Shown: positions 11,772 to 26,030 of the stretch, one piece after another
Numbering within the stretch: the stretch's first letter is position 1
Layout: every line of letters starts with the position of its first letter
NCBI RefSeq assembly: GCF_003576645.1
Contig: NC_044921.1
Span: forward strand, 25,888,098-25,952,097
Length of the DNA: 64,000 nt
Direction: 5' to 3'
DNA from: Ipomoea triloba
Lineage: Eukaryota; Streptophyta; Magnoliopsida; Solanales; Convolvulaceae
Made by a program: the position numbers and the translations under genes
The notes under the pieces: generated by a model
What the model saw: the letters and a program-made list of their open reading frames with translations, nothing else
What the model was told of the DNA's origin: nothing
The model's database searches: none

Positions 11772-13234
11772 TACACCGGTGGCGGGGGTGACTTATACTT
11801 GTAAGGGTGGACAGGTGGCGGTGGCGACTTGTACTTGTAAGGGTGGTGGGGAGGAGGAGAGTACACCGGTGGCGGCGGTGACTTGTACTTGTAAGGGTGG
11901 ACAGGGGGCGGTGGCGACTTGTACTTGTAAGGGTGGTGGGGAGGAGGAGAGTACACCGGTGGCGGCGGTGACTTGTACTTGTAAGGGTGGACAGGGGGCG
12001 GTGGCGACTTGTACTTGTAAGGGTGGTGGGGAGGAGGAGAGTACACCGGTGGCGGCGGTGACTTGTACTTGTAAGGGTGGACAGGGGGCGGTGGCGACTT
12101 GTACTTGTAAGGGTGGTGGGGAGGAGGAGAGTACACCGGTGGCGGCGGTGACTTGTACTTGTAAGGGTGGACAGGGGGCGGTGGCGACTTGTACTTGTAA
12201 GGGTGGTGGGGAGGAGGAGAGTACACCGGTGGCGGCGGTGACTTGTACTTGTAAGGGTGGACAGGGGGCGGTGGCGACTTGTACTTGTAAGGGTGGTGGG
12301 GAGGAGGAGAGTACACCGGTGGCGGCGGTGACTTGTACTTGTAAGGGTGGACAGGGGGCGGTGGCGACTTGTACTTGTAAGGGTGGTGGGGAGGAGGAGA
12401 GTACACCGGTGGCGGCGGTGACTTGTACTTGTAAGGGTGGACAGGGGGCGGTGGCGACTTGTACTTGTAAGGGTGGTGGGGAGGAGGAGAGTACACCGGT
12501 GGCGGCGGTGACTTGTACTTGTAAGGGTGGACAGGGGGCGGTGGCGACTTGTACTTGTAAGGGTGGTGGGGAGGAGGAGAGTACACCGGTGGCGGCGGTG
12601 ACTTGTACTTGTAAGGGTGGACAGGGGGCGGTGGCGACTTGTACTTGTAAGGGTGGTGGGGAGGAGGAGAGTACACCGGTGGCGGCGGTGACTTGTACTT
12701 GTAAGGGTGGACAGGGGGCGGTGGCGACTTGTACTTGTAAGGGTGGTGGGGAGGAGGAGAGTACACCGGTGGCGGCGGTGACTTGTACTTGTAAGGGTGG
12801 ACAGGGGGCGGTGGCGACTTGTACTTGTAAGGGTGGTGGGGAGGTGGAGAGTACACCGGTGGCGGCGGTGACTTGTACTTGTAAGGGTGGACAGGTGGCG
12901 GTGGAGACTTATACTTGTAAGGGTGGTGGGGAGGAGAGTAAACCGGCGGCGGTGGCGGCGACTTATACTTGTAAGGGTGGTGGGGAGGTGGAGAGTAAAC
13001 TGGCGGTGGTGGTGACTTATACTTGTAAGGGTGGTGCGGGGGAGGAGAGTATACTGGCGGTGGTGGAGACTTATACTTGTAAGGGTGGTGGGGAGGAGAA
13101 TAAACCGGAGTTGGTGGTGGATTATAGTGCCTCATAGGCGGCGGCGGCGGAGACGAGTACTTGTACTCATTAGCGGTGGCCTCCGTCGCCAAAAGAGCCA
13201 CTAACACCACAAGAGCGGTGGCGAGGGAGGCCAT
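11249..13234 (-). CDS. Extensin, Tyr/His-rich SPPPP cell-wall glycoprotein
   Basis: A classical extensin of about 660 residues. I chose the second in-frame Met ([15 protein letters not shown]...) at 13234 because it begins a typical signal peptide ending near ATANEYKY; an in-frame Met ten codons upstream (13264) is less likely. The mature protein is almost wholly SPPPP motifs, which are hydroxylated and arabinosylated on Hyp, alternating with PYKYK and HHPYKYK, whose YKY spacing allows isodityrosine cross-links in the wall. The centre is eleven identical 90-bp (30-residue) units, [12 protein letters not shown] plus [18 protein letters not shown]. The flanks are older, diverged versions. It ends PPPPPYHH. 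Within the coding region there is no intron, but the 3' UTR has one. Exact copy number is uncertain because perfect repeats and an adjacent N make assembly unreliable. The product is secreted to the cell wall. Confidence 0.92.
11850..12840. repeat. Eleven identical 90-bp tandem units within extensin
   Basis: The marker ACAGGGGGCG recurs every 90 bp from 11901 to 12801, and the units between look identical. Since 90 is a multiple of three, units can be gained or lost without breaking the frame. Identity also at silent sites points to recent expansion or gene conversion. Confidence 0.92.
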
Positions 13235-13326
13235 TTTAGGCCCCTTCAATTCTCTCCCAATCATTGCTCCCTAAAGAAAGAAAATTAGAGGCTTTTGCTT
13301 ATGCTCTTAATCCCCCCAAGCACCCC

Positions 13327-13335
13327 TTTTTATAG
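13327..13335 (-). promoter_or_regulatory. TATA box of the extensin gene
   Basis: The minus strand reads CTATAAAAAGGGG about 95 bp upstream of the chosen ATG, leaving room for a 5' UTR of about 60 bp. Confidence 0.75.
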
Positions 13336-13339
13336 CTCC

Positions 13340-14819
13340 GAATTTACCCACATCAAAGTAACTAAACATTAAACCATGTAAGGTAAAACGTTAAAATATG
13401 CAGTGATTGAGTTGTTTCGTCGTACATGTTTGGCTCATCTTTTGACTAAGGAGTAGGTGGGATTGAAGAAGATGACTTGCAGCCACTGCACGTTTTCTGC
13501 AAGCTAAGCAATAAGATAACAAAGTAGTAGACAAGTATTTTTATTGACCTCTGTCATCCAATAAATAAAATAAAATTTATTGCCCCTGCCTCAAAATGCG
13601 TGATCAATTGAGTAAAATATAATTCTTGTACTGGATGATCATAAATTCAATTTTTACCAATACTTTTCTAGTCAAATCTGTCACACAACATTTTCTTAAT
13701 ACAATTTATCCATTTTTTTAAAATGTAATTTGCACGCTTTAAAACTCTTAAGTAATAACTACAAGTTTCACTTATTATCAAAAATAAATAAATTAAATTT
13801 TCAGACAAGCTGTATCGCTCAAAGAGGTGTCTACAATTTAACAAGATCAATTAATTGTTGTGTCCAACGATGAAAACCCTGAAAAAAATATATTTTTGTG
13901 TCTTTAATATAGACCAAATAAAGCTCACGTTGCATCTGTATGTGTGTACACAGATCCGGCGGCTTGCCTCAATGAAAAGTGCACTATTAAAGAAAAGGCA
14001 AAATTTTTAGTACCCATTTTAGATATTTGATGGTAAAAATCTCATTTAATATGATATTCTTATATGAATTAAACTTTAAATCGTAATCTGATTCAGTCTA
14101 TGAAAAAGTAAATTGAACTTGTATAACTTCGAGCCTCAAACCAAATAGTACCCTTCTACATTGAAGAGAACATCTTTTTGTGTGTGTGTTTTTTTTAAAA
14201 AAAAAAATTAACTTCACTTATGTGCTAGTGATTTAAGCACCTACAACCATGTCAAGGTCCAAAAATATCTTTTAAAAAATTTAAGAAGAAGAATACTATC
14301 AAGTCAATAAATATGAAAAATCGTGATATTTATAATAGATTATATTATTTTAAATTAAAGTTAGTAGAAAATATTATTTGTGGCATGCAAGTAGTGTCTT
14401 AACATTTTCTATTTCCATGTTGTTGCGGTTGATAAGCCAATACAAGCATGATGTTGATTAGTGTATCATTAGTCTATAAAGGATGGGAGGTGCAGCCTAT
14501 GAAAAAGATTGGATTGCTAGATTAAGTATATAATTAGAGAGGATAAATATTAAGATTATTATGTACTTAACTCACATTAAGCTAGGATACAAGGATTTCA
14601 CCTTGACATTATAAGCAAGAAAGCAACTTGGGTAGTGTTTGGGAGGGTTTTGGATGTTAAATTGTTAATAGAAAAACTTTACCTATTGACTTTGATTTCT
14701 TAACTAATCTTCACAAGTCTTGTTATGTTTCCAACTTCACACCACAATTTCATATTTGACTTTGCTGTGAGCACTAATATATAATCGTTGGTATATGTTG
14801 ATCAGTTGAGACAAATCTC
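13340..14819. other. Extensin upstream region and intergenic
   Basis: Holds the upstream region of extensin. No gene was recognised; AT-rich, with poly-A and poly-T runs. Confidence 0.4.
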
Positions 14820-15010
14820 ACCATTTACTTCGATCTCCCATTAGTCTCTTAGTCTCTAGGGTAGGAGTGTTGAAAGGTCGTATCATCTCATAACTACTTT
14901 CTCAACCAAATGAAACACATAGAGCCAATATCGCATCCACTAAGTCTCGAACTCACCCCTCCCATGTGGGGGTGCTACCAGGTGCCACTAGACCACAAAG
15001 TCTTTTGCAG
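14820..15010 (-). mobile_element. tRNA-derived SINE, family C
   Basis: On the minus strand it reads TTTGTGGTCTAGTGGCACC (A-box-like) and then GTGAGTTCGAGACTTAG (B-box-like), about 40 bp apart. This matches the internal Pol III promoter of tRNA-derived SINEs. Related pieces lie at 6062-6140 and 51585-51650. The 3' limit is approximate. Confidence 0.65.
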
Positions 15011-15030
15011 GGTGCATGAGACTTAATGTT

Positions 15031-15960
15031 GTAGGAAAAAATAATCAAATCTTACTTATTCAAACTAATTAAAATCTCATGATGACCCCATAAAATGCAT
15101 ATAATTCATATTTATATTAAGTAAAAAGTTCATTAATAATTACACAAAAGTGCCTACTCAAAAGGACTCAATAGCAAAACTAAAAAAATCAATCGGAAAA
15201 TTTCTCCTTTCATTAAGTTATCAACTAACCTTGTCAATTTATAGATAGATAATTAATAAATTACTTGTCACTCTTTATTTATTATTTTAAAAAATCCCAT
15301 ATATCTCCTTTAAAAAAAAAAAAAAAAAGACGGGCAGTTCATTCTCAATTTATTATTTAAGGACACGCGAGAAAGATAGGTAAACCAAGTATTCCCATAA
15401 AAAAGTTGATGGGTTGGATACAAGCGATCTAATATTCAGCCTTGGCCCATACAGTTAGACTTGGTCCAAGTTCAATACAATACGAAGCTTGTGAGACACA
15501 TTATCTCACTTATAGAAGGCGCAACAAAAAGATTCTTGATTCAGTTTTAGGGAAATCATTTTTCATTTTAAATATTAATGTGTAGGAAAAAGAAGCAAAT
15601 CATACCCAATCAAACAAATTAAAATCCGATGATGACCCAATAAAATGCATATAATTCATATTTATATTAAGTCAAAATTTCATTAATAACTTTATAAAAG
15701 GGCCTACTCAAAATGACTCATTAGCAAAACTAACAAATTAATTGGAAATTTTCTACTTTCATTAATTTATCAACTAACCTTGTCGATCAACTTGTAGATA
15801 GATAATTAATTAATGACTGTACTTAACTGTTAATATCACTCTTTAATTCTTATTAAAAAAAAAAAAAAAAAAAAAAGCCCACCTCCCATAAAAAATTGAG
15901 GGATATTTTCAATTTTCTATAATTTTAGGGCACACAAGGGAAAGATGGGTAATACAAAAC
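15031..15960. repeat. Diverged direct repeat, two ~350-bp copies
   Basis: 15031-15395 and 15583-15960 share long stretches such as AAAATGCATATAATTCATAT and ATCAACTAACCTTGTC in the same order, including a poly-A run near the end of each. Similarity looks to be around 80 percent by eye. This is an old local duplication of unknown origin. Confidence 0.7.
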
Positions 15961-16019
15961 TTCACATATATAGTAAGCTTCAAAAACAACATTATTGCTC
16001 ACAAATGGCAAAATTTTCT

Positions 16020-16175
16020 CAACCCCAAGATCCTCACACCCCTATTGACAGGATAGTGGAGGATAAATCACGATAACTCAACGGTGTATTAAGTGAGAGA
16101 ATCAATGTCTGGTACCCAGAACATTAGGTGTAACTCCCACGTTGCGACTATTTGGGCTCAATTACGTATCTTTGC
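16020..16175. repeat. Dispersed repeat shared with ENO1 intron 1
   Basis: GACAGGATAGTGGAGGATAA and GGTGTAACTCCCAC match the repeat array at 59880-60470 inside the enolase gene, in the same order. It is a single dispersed copy of that family. Confidence 0.6.
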
Positions 16176-16516
16176 CTATATTCTACCACAAAAAAATTAA
16201 TTGCACTACCCGTACATGTAGACTTCAAAAGCAGTATTTTTATACTTAAAATGGATGGTCGATTGAGTGGATAAAGCATGATTCTCGTAATAGAATATCA
16301 CTAGTTCTATTCTTGCTAACATTTTAATTGTTTAATATGATTTCCTTTTCTAATGTGATTTACACCCAAAAAAAAAAAAAAAAAAAAAAAAAGTATTGGG
16401 CATATTATATATCCAAATAAACACTTGTTTGCGCGTTGCCATGCATCACATACATGTGGTGGACTGCATTATTTACTTTTTAATTTTTCTACACAATTAT
16501 TATTTTAAACAAATCC

Positions 16517-16520
<4 letters not shown>

Positions 16521-16567
<47 letters not shown>

Positions 16568-16595
16568 TAATTAATTAATTAATTAATTAATTAAT
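16521..16595. repeat. (TA)n followed by (AATT)n microsatellite
   Basis: About 42 bp of TA repeats run into seven or more TTAA units. Confidence 0.9.
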
Positions 16596-16599
16596 ACGG

Positions 16600-19500
16600 A
16601 GTATTTGTTTATAAATGATGCAATGATAAGAATGTGTGAAAACTTAAAAAGGCATCCAGCTGGATCGACAAACACAGCTCAAACGTTGAAATACATACGA
16701 AAAGTAAAATATCTGATATTTAATATCTAATACTTAATTATTTCTTTCGGATTTATGGAAAAATGATTATAATTATTTTACGTAAGAAGTCATACAATAC
16801 CCGCACAAAAAAAATTAAAAAAAAAAAATACAATACTCAATTGACATTTTAGATACGTACAATAAATTGAAATCACAACTCACAAGACAAGAAAGAAAAT
16901 GAAAACATTAAAGAAAAGGAAAGAGAAAATAGAAAATTTGAAGATTCCGGTCCTAATTCAAGGCATGCACATCGAAGTATATAGTTGACAAAGAAACCAT
17001 TATTATTGTTATTTTTATTTATTTATTTATTTATTTATTATTATTATTATTATTATTCATAAATAATAAAGTGGGGAGTAGGTAATAGAAGGAATACAAT
17101 ATAGACTGTACTAGATCAAGTCAATGTTGGAATCAAGATTTGAGGGTAGAGAGATAAAATAAAATTCAGTTCTAGTCTAATCAAATTTTATCGGAACTGA
17201 ATATAAGAATTAAATAAATTAATAAGTTTATCTAAATCATTTTGGGTTCAAAATAGCTTATAAAAATAAAAATGATAATATACTAAAAATTAAAATAATT
17301 ACATGCAGAGTAGTTTATTTACTTCATAGTATAAAGTTTTTTGTTTCTTCTGTGACAGAAGAAACCCACAATCATTACTTGAGAATGTGTATAGGGTAAA
17401 CTCTCTCCTATGTATAGTATGCAAATCAGACAAAAAAGATAAATGGCATTTCGAAAACTATGACATGCTCAACCGAGAATATACGGTAAGAATCAAACTT
17501 GCGATCATTTGATATTGTTTTATTTATTTTATTTATGAAGAAGATATATATATGATAAATACCGAACTTTATCTGTAAAGTACTATAAAAATTACTCAAG
17601 AAAAATTAAAAGTGAAAAAAAAAAAACCAAATTATATAGGTGGTACACATCAAGAGTTGAGTACTTAAGTTGTTAAGTAACCAAACATAATTTTTAAGGT
17701 ACTAAATACAATATTTAATTGATGCCTATACAACTAGATTGTGAACAAGAAATACGGAAGTTTAACCTAAAGGTTAAATCGTTGAAAAAATTTTCTACCT
17801 AATTAATTAGGGACCATTCTTCAAATACATTCTAAATCTAGCCACCTATCTATCTAATCATTTTTATGAAGAAATGAAAGGAACTACAAAGTCCAATTTA
17901 TATTATGAAAAGCTTAATAAATTAATTAAAATCATTGTCATTTTAATAAAGAAAATTATTATTATTTTTATATCAAAATTACTGAGCTGGTTGATGAAAA
18001 TAACTCTATTATTTGTATATAATTATTTAAAAAAAAAAAAAAAGAAGGAATGTCGTGGTCATTTTGTATGGTGGGCAGACAAGAAAAACACAATTATTTG
18101 ATAATTAAGATTTGGTTTCATTAATAAATTGATACGAAAGTCACATCGGATTTATGTTACAAGCTCGATCAAGGCGCCGAGTCAATAGCTTCTATTCCAT
18201 GACAGCTTTCTCATATCTAATCCCACTATGTTTTTGTAACCAATATGAAAATATTTTAATTAAAAAATTAATCTATATAAATATTCTATGATTTGATGTA
18301 ATGAAATTTTATTTTCTAATTTTATCAAGTAAGATTTAGATGGAATTTGATTCTTATAGTAAAAATTCATATTGTAAAGATGAATGATCATGGGGCATCC
18401 TCAACCCGACCAGAATCACATCTTTTAGTTGTTGTATCATATATTAAATTTCTTGATTTGAAAAGTCCAAGCTATTTTTTTCTATTGTTTTGCATAACTT
18501 TGGAAATGAATAAACATTCTAGACCCAACAAAATTGTACACATGTTGTGAAATAATATTCGATAACTTAATACTCCGTATATTATAGAGTGAGAGCAAAG
18601 TGTTCGGCACTAGTCGGGCAGTTGAGAAATTTAGACGTCGTCTAGGCAGCCAAGTTGGATGCCAACATGATTGGGTTAGGCACCGACTGAGCCGAGCTGA
18701 CCGAGTTAGGCACCTAGTTGACCGGCTAATTTGCAACTGATACTTGAGAATGTACACTCGATAAACTACGTTCTTATATATGTAACAATTCATAAACTAC
18801 ATAAGAGTTGAGAACTAAATCACACTAGAAATATCATGCTTAGCTTCACGAACTCGATTGAGAGAACGTTAAATTAACATAAATCAAACTCGTAACTTTC
18901 AAGTATTAGAATTATATTTTAGTCATTTAGCCATTCATTTTGTGTCATTAAAACCATATTATGTCACTTGTGTATGATGTGATGTTCCTAATGTAAAAAC
19001 AAGCAAAAGAAAAAAAGTCATCAAATTAATCTGTAAAAGTCATCAAATCTGTGCTGATTTGTTTATGTGTTTATTTATTACACGAAACATCATTAGGTAA
19101 ATCGAATGAACTTTGAATCGTAGGTAGCATTGGTTAGGTAAGCTTGATCAAACGTACGTATGTTTAGAATAACTTAATCACCGACACTGTGATTTTACTG
19201 TTTTAGACTTCTTATTGGATTATCATATAGTAAAAAGTGATTGAATAAAGTGGATAAATAAGTAATTATTTAAGATATTGTGACACGAAATCTGTGGGAG
19301 CTCCCAGTTTTCTTTTCTCTTTTGATGTAGAAAAACTATGATTTAATTTGTATATGGTTTTCATTGTGAGATAGGTATAGTATATAGTCAATTTTACTGC
19401 TAAGTTGTGAATAATTGATATTTGTCATCGGTTAAGCTGACTGAGAATATTAGACTAAAAATAGATTGAGTTGGAGTATGATTCGTTTGTAGCAATTAAG

Positions 19501-19627
19501 AAGGTCATGCTAATAATAGAAACCCTTATTAGCATATTGTCTATACTATAAGGGAGTTGGCTAGGAAATCGAGATCGAAGTTACATTGCACAACAGCGCA
19601 TCATGTTCATAAGAAAGTTAATTTCTA
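16600..19627. other. Intergenic, no gene seen
   Basis: AT-rich, with TTTA/TTA microsatellites near 17010-17055. A GC-richer patch at 18600-18730 repeats GAGTTAGGCACC-like words and is probably an old transposon fragment. No coding or RNA gene was recognised. Confidence 0.4.
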
Positions 19628-19803
19628 GCCCGCATGGGCAGCTCAATTGGTCACAAGGGTGAAATTTGGGAGAAGAGATTAAGGATCGAGTCTCACCAGC
19701 CCAAATGTGAGAGCAACCTCTCAAAATGCTGGGGCTTCTTGTGAACAGTGAGCAAAAGTCAGCTGCTTTGTCGGGTCAGAGTTGCGGATTCAACTTTTTT
19801 TGG
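19628..19803 (+). mobile_element. tRNA-derived SINE, family A (best copy)
   Basis: Starts GCCCGCATGGGCAGCTCAAT, has an A-box-like AGCTCAATTGGTCA and a B-box-like GGATCGAGTCTC, and ends AGATTGCGGATTCAAC-like followed by T7. Related copies lie at 34674, 36306, 44252, 48529 (minus) and 58815, all with the GATTCAACCTTTT-type 3' end. It has no protein-coding capacity, as expected of a SINE. Confidence 0.7.
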
Positions 19804-22800
19804 GAGAAGAAAATTAATTTCTATACTGATTGAATGAATACCTGAGTTGGAATATTATTGCCTTTCAAAATTGCAAGTCTTTGAAAATCCTCGAATGGTT
19901 TACAACTATTATTGGCTACAGATATACGAGTGTGAGTTAACCCCAACTTATATAATTCGTTGTTTTCTCTTTCCATGGTAACAAAAATATACTCTATCTG
20001 TCTCATTTTACCAACGAATTAAATCCATCTCTTAAGTAATAACTTTAATTAAGTTTTGTTAATCAAATCAGATATATAAAATGGGATCGAAAGTGTATTT
20101 ATAATGATTGAATTGATAGTTTATTTTGGATAATGTAATTGTACTTGTTCACATTGATTCTTAGTTTTTTACAATTTGAATGAGGGTTCACATAGTCATC
20201 TTTAGTCGCCATCTAAAGTCATAAGTCCATACACGTTTGGACCATCACGTACATGTTTACATCCGATGTGGGGCTATGTTAAACGTGCATTTGAAGTCAA
20301 TTTTGATTCAAATTTTTAAAATTTCCTTTTTTATCGAAACATGAAATATACGAATATAAATTTATAATTAAATTAAATTCAAATTTAGATGAGCTTAGAG
20401 TTTGATTGAGTGACGGTAGTTAAATAGTTGCTTATTACTTGCTTGGTAGTTGGAGAATTACATACCACACAGTTATATTTGTGTAATCTAGTTGAGACAT
20501 GTAAAGAGAAAATTAGTTGTATAATGAATAGATGATTGAGTTGGTTTACTATGAATAGATTAAGTTAGTTTACTTTCTTATAGTCCTTTACCGATAAGAG
20601 TATAAGACAAAATTTATCTAATACACGTTCTCGATTAGTATGTACGAATTTTCTCCGTCACTCAATTTTAATGGAAGTTTGAGATCATCTTGCAAGGGGT
20701 GGTTTTTTGTGCGTCCCGCGACACAGAGAAAGAGGAAGTGGGTGCACACTGTTATGCTTTTCGTGCACAATGGCGCCTAGCCAGTTGGCACGTCAGTGCC
20801 CCCTTTTTTTCTTTTGCGTCTGACCCCATTTTTTTTTCTTTTTCTTTTTTCCTTCTTCTCTTTCCCTCTCACTATTGAGGTTTTCCCCTCATCTATTCCC
20901 AATAAATAAATAAATATCTGGACCTCTATATGTAAATATAAGTCAATTGTAAAATTGTAATCTCTTCACATGTGTCCTTTCTTCCTAATACAAAATGAAA
21001 CAATCTTAAACAAAAATTTTAAGTTTTTATTTTTTATTTTTTAAAATTTTCAACCATATATTTTTATATTTATTTTATATGTATAGATGTTTCGTTTTCT
21101 TGACATTGAAACTCTATTAAAAAATGCAAAATACGACAAAATTTTGGGAAATGATGCATAAATAATTTTCCTGACTTACCTGCAAAGAAACTGCAACATT
21201 TCTTGTAATATAATAATATGTTTTGTAGCAAATGACAACAACGTAACTAATTTTTATTTAATATATTTAATTAAATATATAATTTTTTTAAAAATAACAA
21301 TGCAAGTGGCCCTCATATTAAGTATACCACTTTGACAAAATATGTTCATTAGGTTTATCACTTTGAAAAAAAATATATAGATAGTCATAGGCTATGAATG
21401 TTGTTAGACAACGTGTAAGAACAATGATAGAAATTTTAGAAATAGAAATATCATGTAATTAATATTATGTATCATTTATTTATAAAATAATTAGATGAAT
21501 CAAATAGAGCATAAGAGCGGGGTGTCTACGCTTCTTAAGTAATTATAAACTTTTTGAGTTATTATTTCTTTTCTTTTTTTTCACTTGTATCGAAATCTTT
21601 GAAGACCCCAACCTACTTATATATGTAAAAAAAATTTAGTTAATGTTTTTAATTTGATTTTGTGTGACCTAAATTTATATCAATAAAAAAAAATTCAATA
21701 AAATTATTTACCATTTGATGTGACCTTATTTGGTTCATATTTGATTAATAATTATATTTCTTCAATAATACTTAGATGAGATCGACCTATTAATGAAATT
21801 ATAATATATATAATATAATGTCTCTCATCTAGCGTTAAACACGGAATATAAATTGGGAATTATGGCGTTTGGTGTCAGAGGACAGAGGATGTACTAATCG
21901 ACAAATCTTTCTCAAAATCTCAAACAATAGTCAATGTAGGATTACAATTAATATAAAATTATGAAAATGGGTTTTTAATTTTGTTTTTTATTTATAGATA
22001 TTTAGTTTTATTTTGGGTTAGGTATTTGCGTTGAAGATGAGATGCCAAATATATGAAAAACATTGAAATATGTCAATAATTCATAAAATCATGTGGGGTT
22101 AGTAGATCAATCACATTTAATCCATTATTTAGTGATTAAATGATCTCTCTAGTCTCCACCAACGAGTAAACTATTCCTCGGGAAACAGATTCGTTAATAG
22201 GTTAATATGATAATGATATGAATACAATAAGACTAAACACATGCACATTCCGTTAATGTTAACTTTCTAAACACGAACACGAACATAATTTTATCCATTC
22301 GCTAAGCTACACTCTAAGTTGCAAAATCAATTGTATTACAAAAAAAGTGCTACACATTTACCCCCCAAAAAAAAAGTTAGGATTTTGAGCATTTAACCGT
22401 TAAAATTAATATTTTTGACACATCAAGGATTAATTTATGGTACACGCTAATAATTCAGGGACTTAATACAATGACACATATGATTGAGAAGTTAAATCAA
22501 TTATTTGTTTGATTAACTGACAAATCCGCAACCCCTATTAACACAATATGCGCTCTGGGCGAAAGCGGCCTTGTGACCCTTGCCGACAGAATACCATAAG
22601 AAAGTAAATTAGCCTATATCATCCATAGCTGATCAGCTTAAATCAAGAAAATTAGTAAACAAGTCTCATATAACTTGAAACCTTATAATAATCAAACCAG
22701 TTTCTCAATCAAAAAGTTAAAGCTTTACATATTTTTCCTAAAGCAAATCAATATCATTTGAAATATCCTATATACAAACAAATTAAAGGTGGAATACAAT

Positions 22801-23621
22801 GTCCAATGGGAAGAATGGAAGATCCTCTAGCCCTTCTTAAAATTCTCTGTGTTATAAATGTGAGCTATGGTGGTCTAATATAACGTAATAACGTCAAATA
22901 TTGAGGTCGTCAAAAGGTTAATTAGGTGATGTTTGGTGGCTTGGAATTTTATGTAAAAATAATATATAAATGAAATTGGAAAGTAATGGATTTGGAAATT
23001 ATATGCATGGTCAAATTAGAGTGGTTATTCCTAGCATGCATACGTGGATAATTTTGTTCCTTTTGTAAGGGAAAAACACATTTTATGAAATTAATGAAAT
23101 ATTAGTAAAACGTTGTCACTATAATGAATGTGGAAAATTTTTACGATGATAGCTCACCATACCATACAATTCTAGATGGAAATGATAGTCACACGTAAAA
23201 TTGATGGTTTGTTTAAATATGTTAATATGATTATGACATAAAAATTATAAGTCTAAATATATATATGACCGGCCTGTTAAGATTAATGAGTTAGAGTCTT
23301 AATCATGAATTTGAGCATGATTTATATATATATATATTGATCAATACAATAGACACATTTTAATTAATTGGATCCACATGATAATAATTTCTTTAAATTC
23401 GCTATACAAATTAATACTCCGTATGATTTTTTTTAACGAAATTTTTGATTTTTTTTAAATCTACAATTAAGTCAAACAATTAGGTCTGGTTACATGCCCT
23501 AATTATTTATTATTATTTTTAAAGTTAATCGTTTAAAAATAATGTAATTTTGTTCAATTAATTTATCTTAAAGATATGAGGTGATGAGTTATTGAAAATT
23601 TTATCATTTATATCTTCTTCC
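19804..23621. other. Intergenic, no gene seen
   Basis: AT-rich sequence without a recognisable gene. A somewhat GC-richer piece near 20690-20800 may be a transposon remnant. Confidence 0.4.
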
Positions 23622-24805
23622 TTCTTTTTTTTTTTTTTTGGATGACATACATATCATTTTTCTCTATTGGTTATTTGAGTGTAATTATATATTGTATATA
23701 TGAAAAAAATTAATAATTTACTAGTTGTTGACTTAGATGAATTATATTAATAAAATATAATAAAAAGAATAATAAAGAAACTTTGTACGAAGAATCTTGA
23801 ACATGAAATGATTCTAGATTATGTGGATAACTTTCTCTCTTTTTTTTTTCTTTTTTTTTTCCTTTTTTTTGTGATGACGAAGATGCAAAATCATTATTTG
23901 AAGGTATGCAGTGCTTAAACTTTACTCTTATATAATTGGTTATAAATCATATAGAAGAAGTAAATTAAAATACGATAAAAAGATCATGTACGATATGTTC
24001 TGTAACCCCTCGTCTATTCCGATAAGTTTATGGTTCGAAAAATATTTTTTTAGGCTATGACATTTATGAGATGATCTCTCGGTACTTCAAGAAGGATTTT
24101 TATAAGTGAGACTAGTTATTAAAAAGCTACGATCTACGTACTGGTCACGAACCGTAAAATTTGTAAGGACGTATATACAGTTCGAATTTCCCTAGGACTC
24201 AGTTCAGTGGAAATTAGACGAGCTGTAAGAGTGAAATTTATTACGAACCTCCGTACCACTGTATTTCGCGAGATATCGGAAAATTCCCAATTTTAGTGGT
24301 TAATGACGGGATTATTCTTAGAATAATTTTGGTATTAAAATTTTCCCCTATTAAGTTATATTCCTCTGAACTTTTATCTGATTTAATCCCTAACTGGCAA
24401 AGCAAACTTACTCTACAAGGCATACCATAGGATTGTGACAAGTGTCACATTTATTTACCACATAGTAATAAATAATTAATTAAATGGGAAGAGTATGGGA
24501 TAAGCTAGCTAAGAAAATTGATCTCCAAGTCTTCCCCATCCCTACCATTTTCGAAATTAGAGAAGGAAAAAGGGAGAAGGAAAATATCATCTTCATCTTT
24601 GAGATCCAAGAACTCCATAGCTATTTTCTTCAACACAAGTGCTTCCATAATAGGTAAAACTTTGGTTTTATTCGGTTAAAATGACTAGAATCCTTCCTAG
24701 AATTTAAGTTTAAGCTAAGGATTCATGAAAATGTCGTTATTATGGTGATTATTGTTTAGGATCTTCGGTGAAAATTTTGGAGGAGAAGATCACAACTTGT
24801 CTACG
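23622..24805. repeat. Direct repeat, copy 1 (overlap at N 24806)
   Basis: Repeated at 24807-26030 with offset 1182 bp, rising to 1224 bp after a 42-bp insertion in the second copy near 25380-25421. It contains the left end of the LTR element (24001) and its flank, so both copies share the same insertion site. Confidence 0.9.
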
Positions 24806-24806
24806 N
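24806..24806. other. Assembly gap (single N)
   Basis: Joins the end of copy 1 to a poly-T tract that also begins copy 1. Confidence 0.95.
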
Positions 24807-26030
24807 TTTTTTTTTTTTTTTGGATGACATACATATCATTTTTCTCTATTGGTTATTTGAGTGTAATTATATATTGTATATATGAAAAAAATTAATAATT
24901 TACTAGTTGTTGACTTAGATGAATTATATTAATAAAATATAATAAAAAGAATAATAAAGAAACTTTGTACGAAGAATCTTGAACATGAAATGATTCTAGA
25001 TTATGTGGATAACTTTCTCTCTTTTTTTTTTCTTTTTTTTTTCCTTTTTTTTGTGATGACGAAGATGCAAAATCATTATTTGAAGGTATGCAGTGCTTAA
25101 ACTTTACTCTTATATAATTGGTTATAAATCATATAGAAGAAGTAAATTAAAATACGATAAAAAGATCATGTACGATATGTTCTGTAACCCCTCGTCTATT
25201 CCGATAAGTTTATGGTTCGAAAAATATTTTTTTAGGCTATGACATTTATGAGATGATCTCTCGGTACTTCAAGAAGGATTTTTATAAGTGAGACTAGTTA
25301 TTAAAAAGCTACGATCTACGTACTGGTCACGAACCGTAAAATTTGTAAGGACGTATATACAGTTCGAATTTCCCTAGGAAATGGATTATTAAGCATGATA
25401 CGATTAAGCGTGAACTTCCTACTCAGTTCAGTGGAAATTAGACGAGCTGTAAGAGTGAAATTTATTACGAACCTCCGTACCACTGTATTTCGCGAGATAT
25501 CGGAAAATTCCCAATTTTAGTGGTTAATGACGGGATTATTCTTAGAATAATTTTGGTATTAAAATTTTCCCCTATTAAGTTATATTCCTCTGAACTTTTA
25601 TCTGATTTAATCCCTAACTGGCAAAGCAAACTTACTCTACAAGGCATACCATAGGATTGTGACAAGTGTCACATTTATTTACCACATAGTAATAAATAAT
25701 TAATTAAATGGGAAGAGTATGGGATAAGCTAGCTAAGAAAATTGATCTCCAAGTCTTCCCCATCCCTACCATTTTCGAAATTAGAGAAGGAAAAAGGGAG
25801 AAGGAAAATATCATCTTCATCTTTGAGATCCAAGAACTCCATAGCTATTTTCTTCAACACAAGTGCTTCCATAATAGGTAAAACTTTGGTTTTATTCGGT
25901 TAAAATGACTAGAATCCTTCCTAGAATTTAAGTTTAAGCTAAGGATTCATGAAAATGTCGTTATTATGGTGATTATTGTTTAGGATCTTCGGTGAAAATT
26001 TTGGAGGAGAAGATCACATCTTTCTACGGT
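24807..26030. repeat. Direct repeat, copy 2 (overlap at N 24806)
   Basis: Second copy of 23622-24805. It has 42 extra bases bounded by the inverted words TAGGAA and TTCCTA. Together with a few differences at the copy ends, this suggests two haplotypes, not one sequence read twice. Confidence 0.9.
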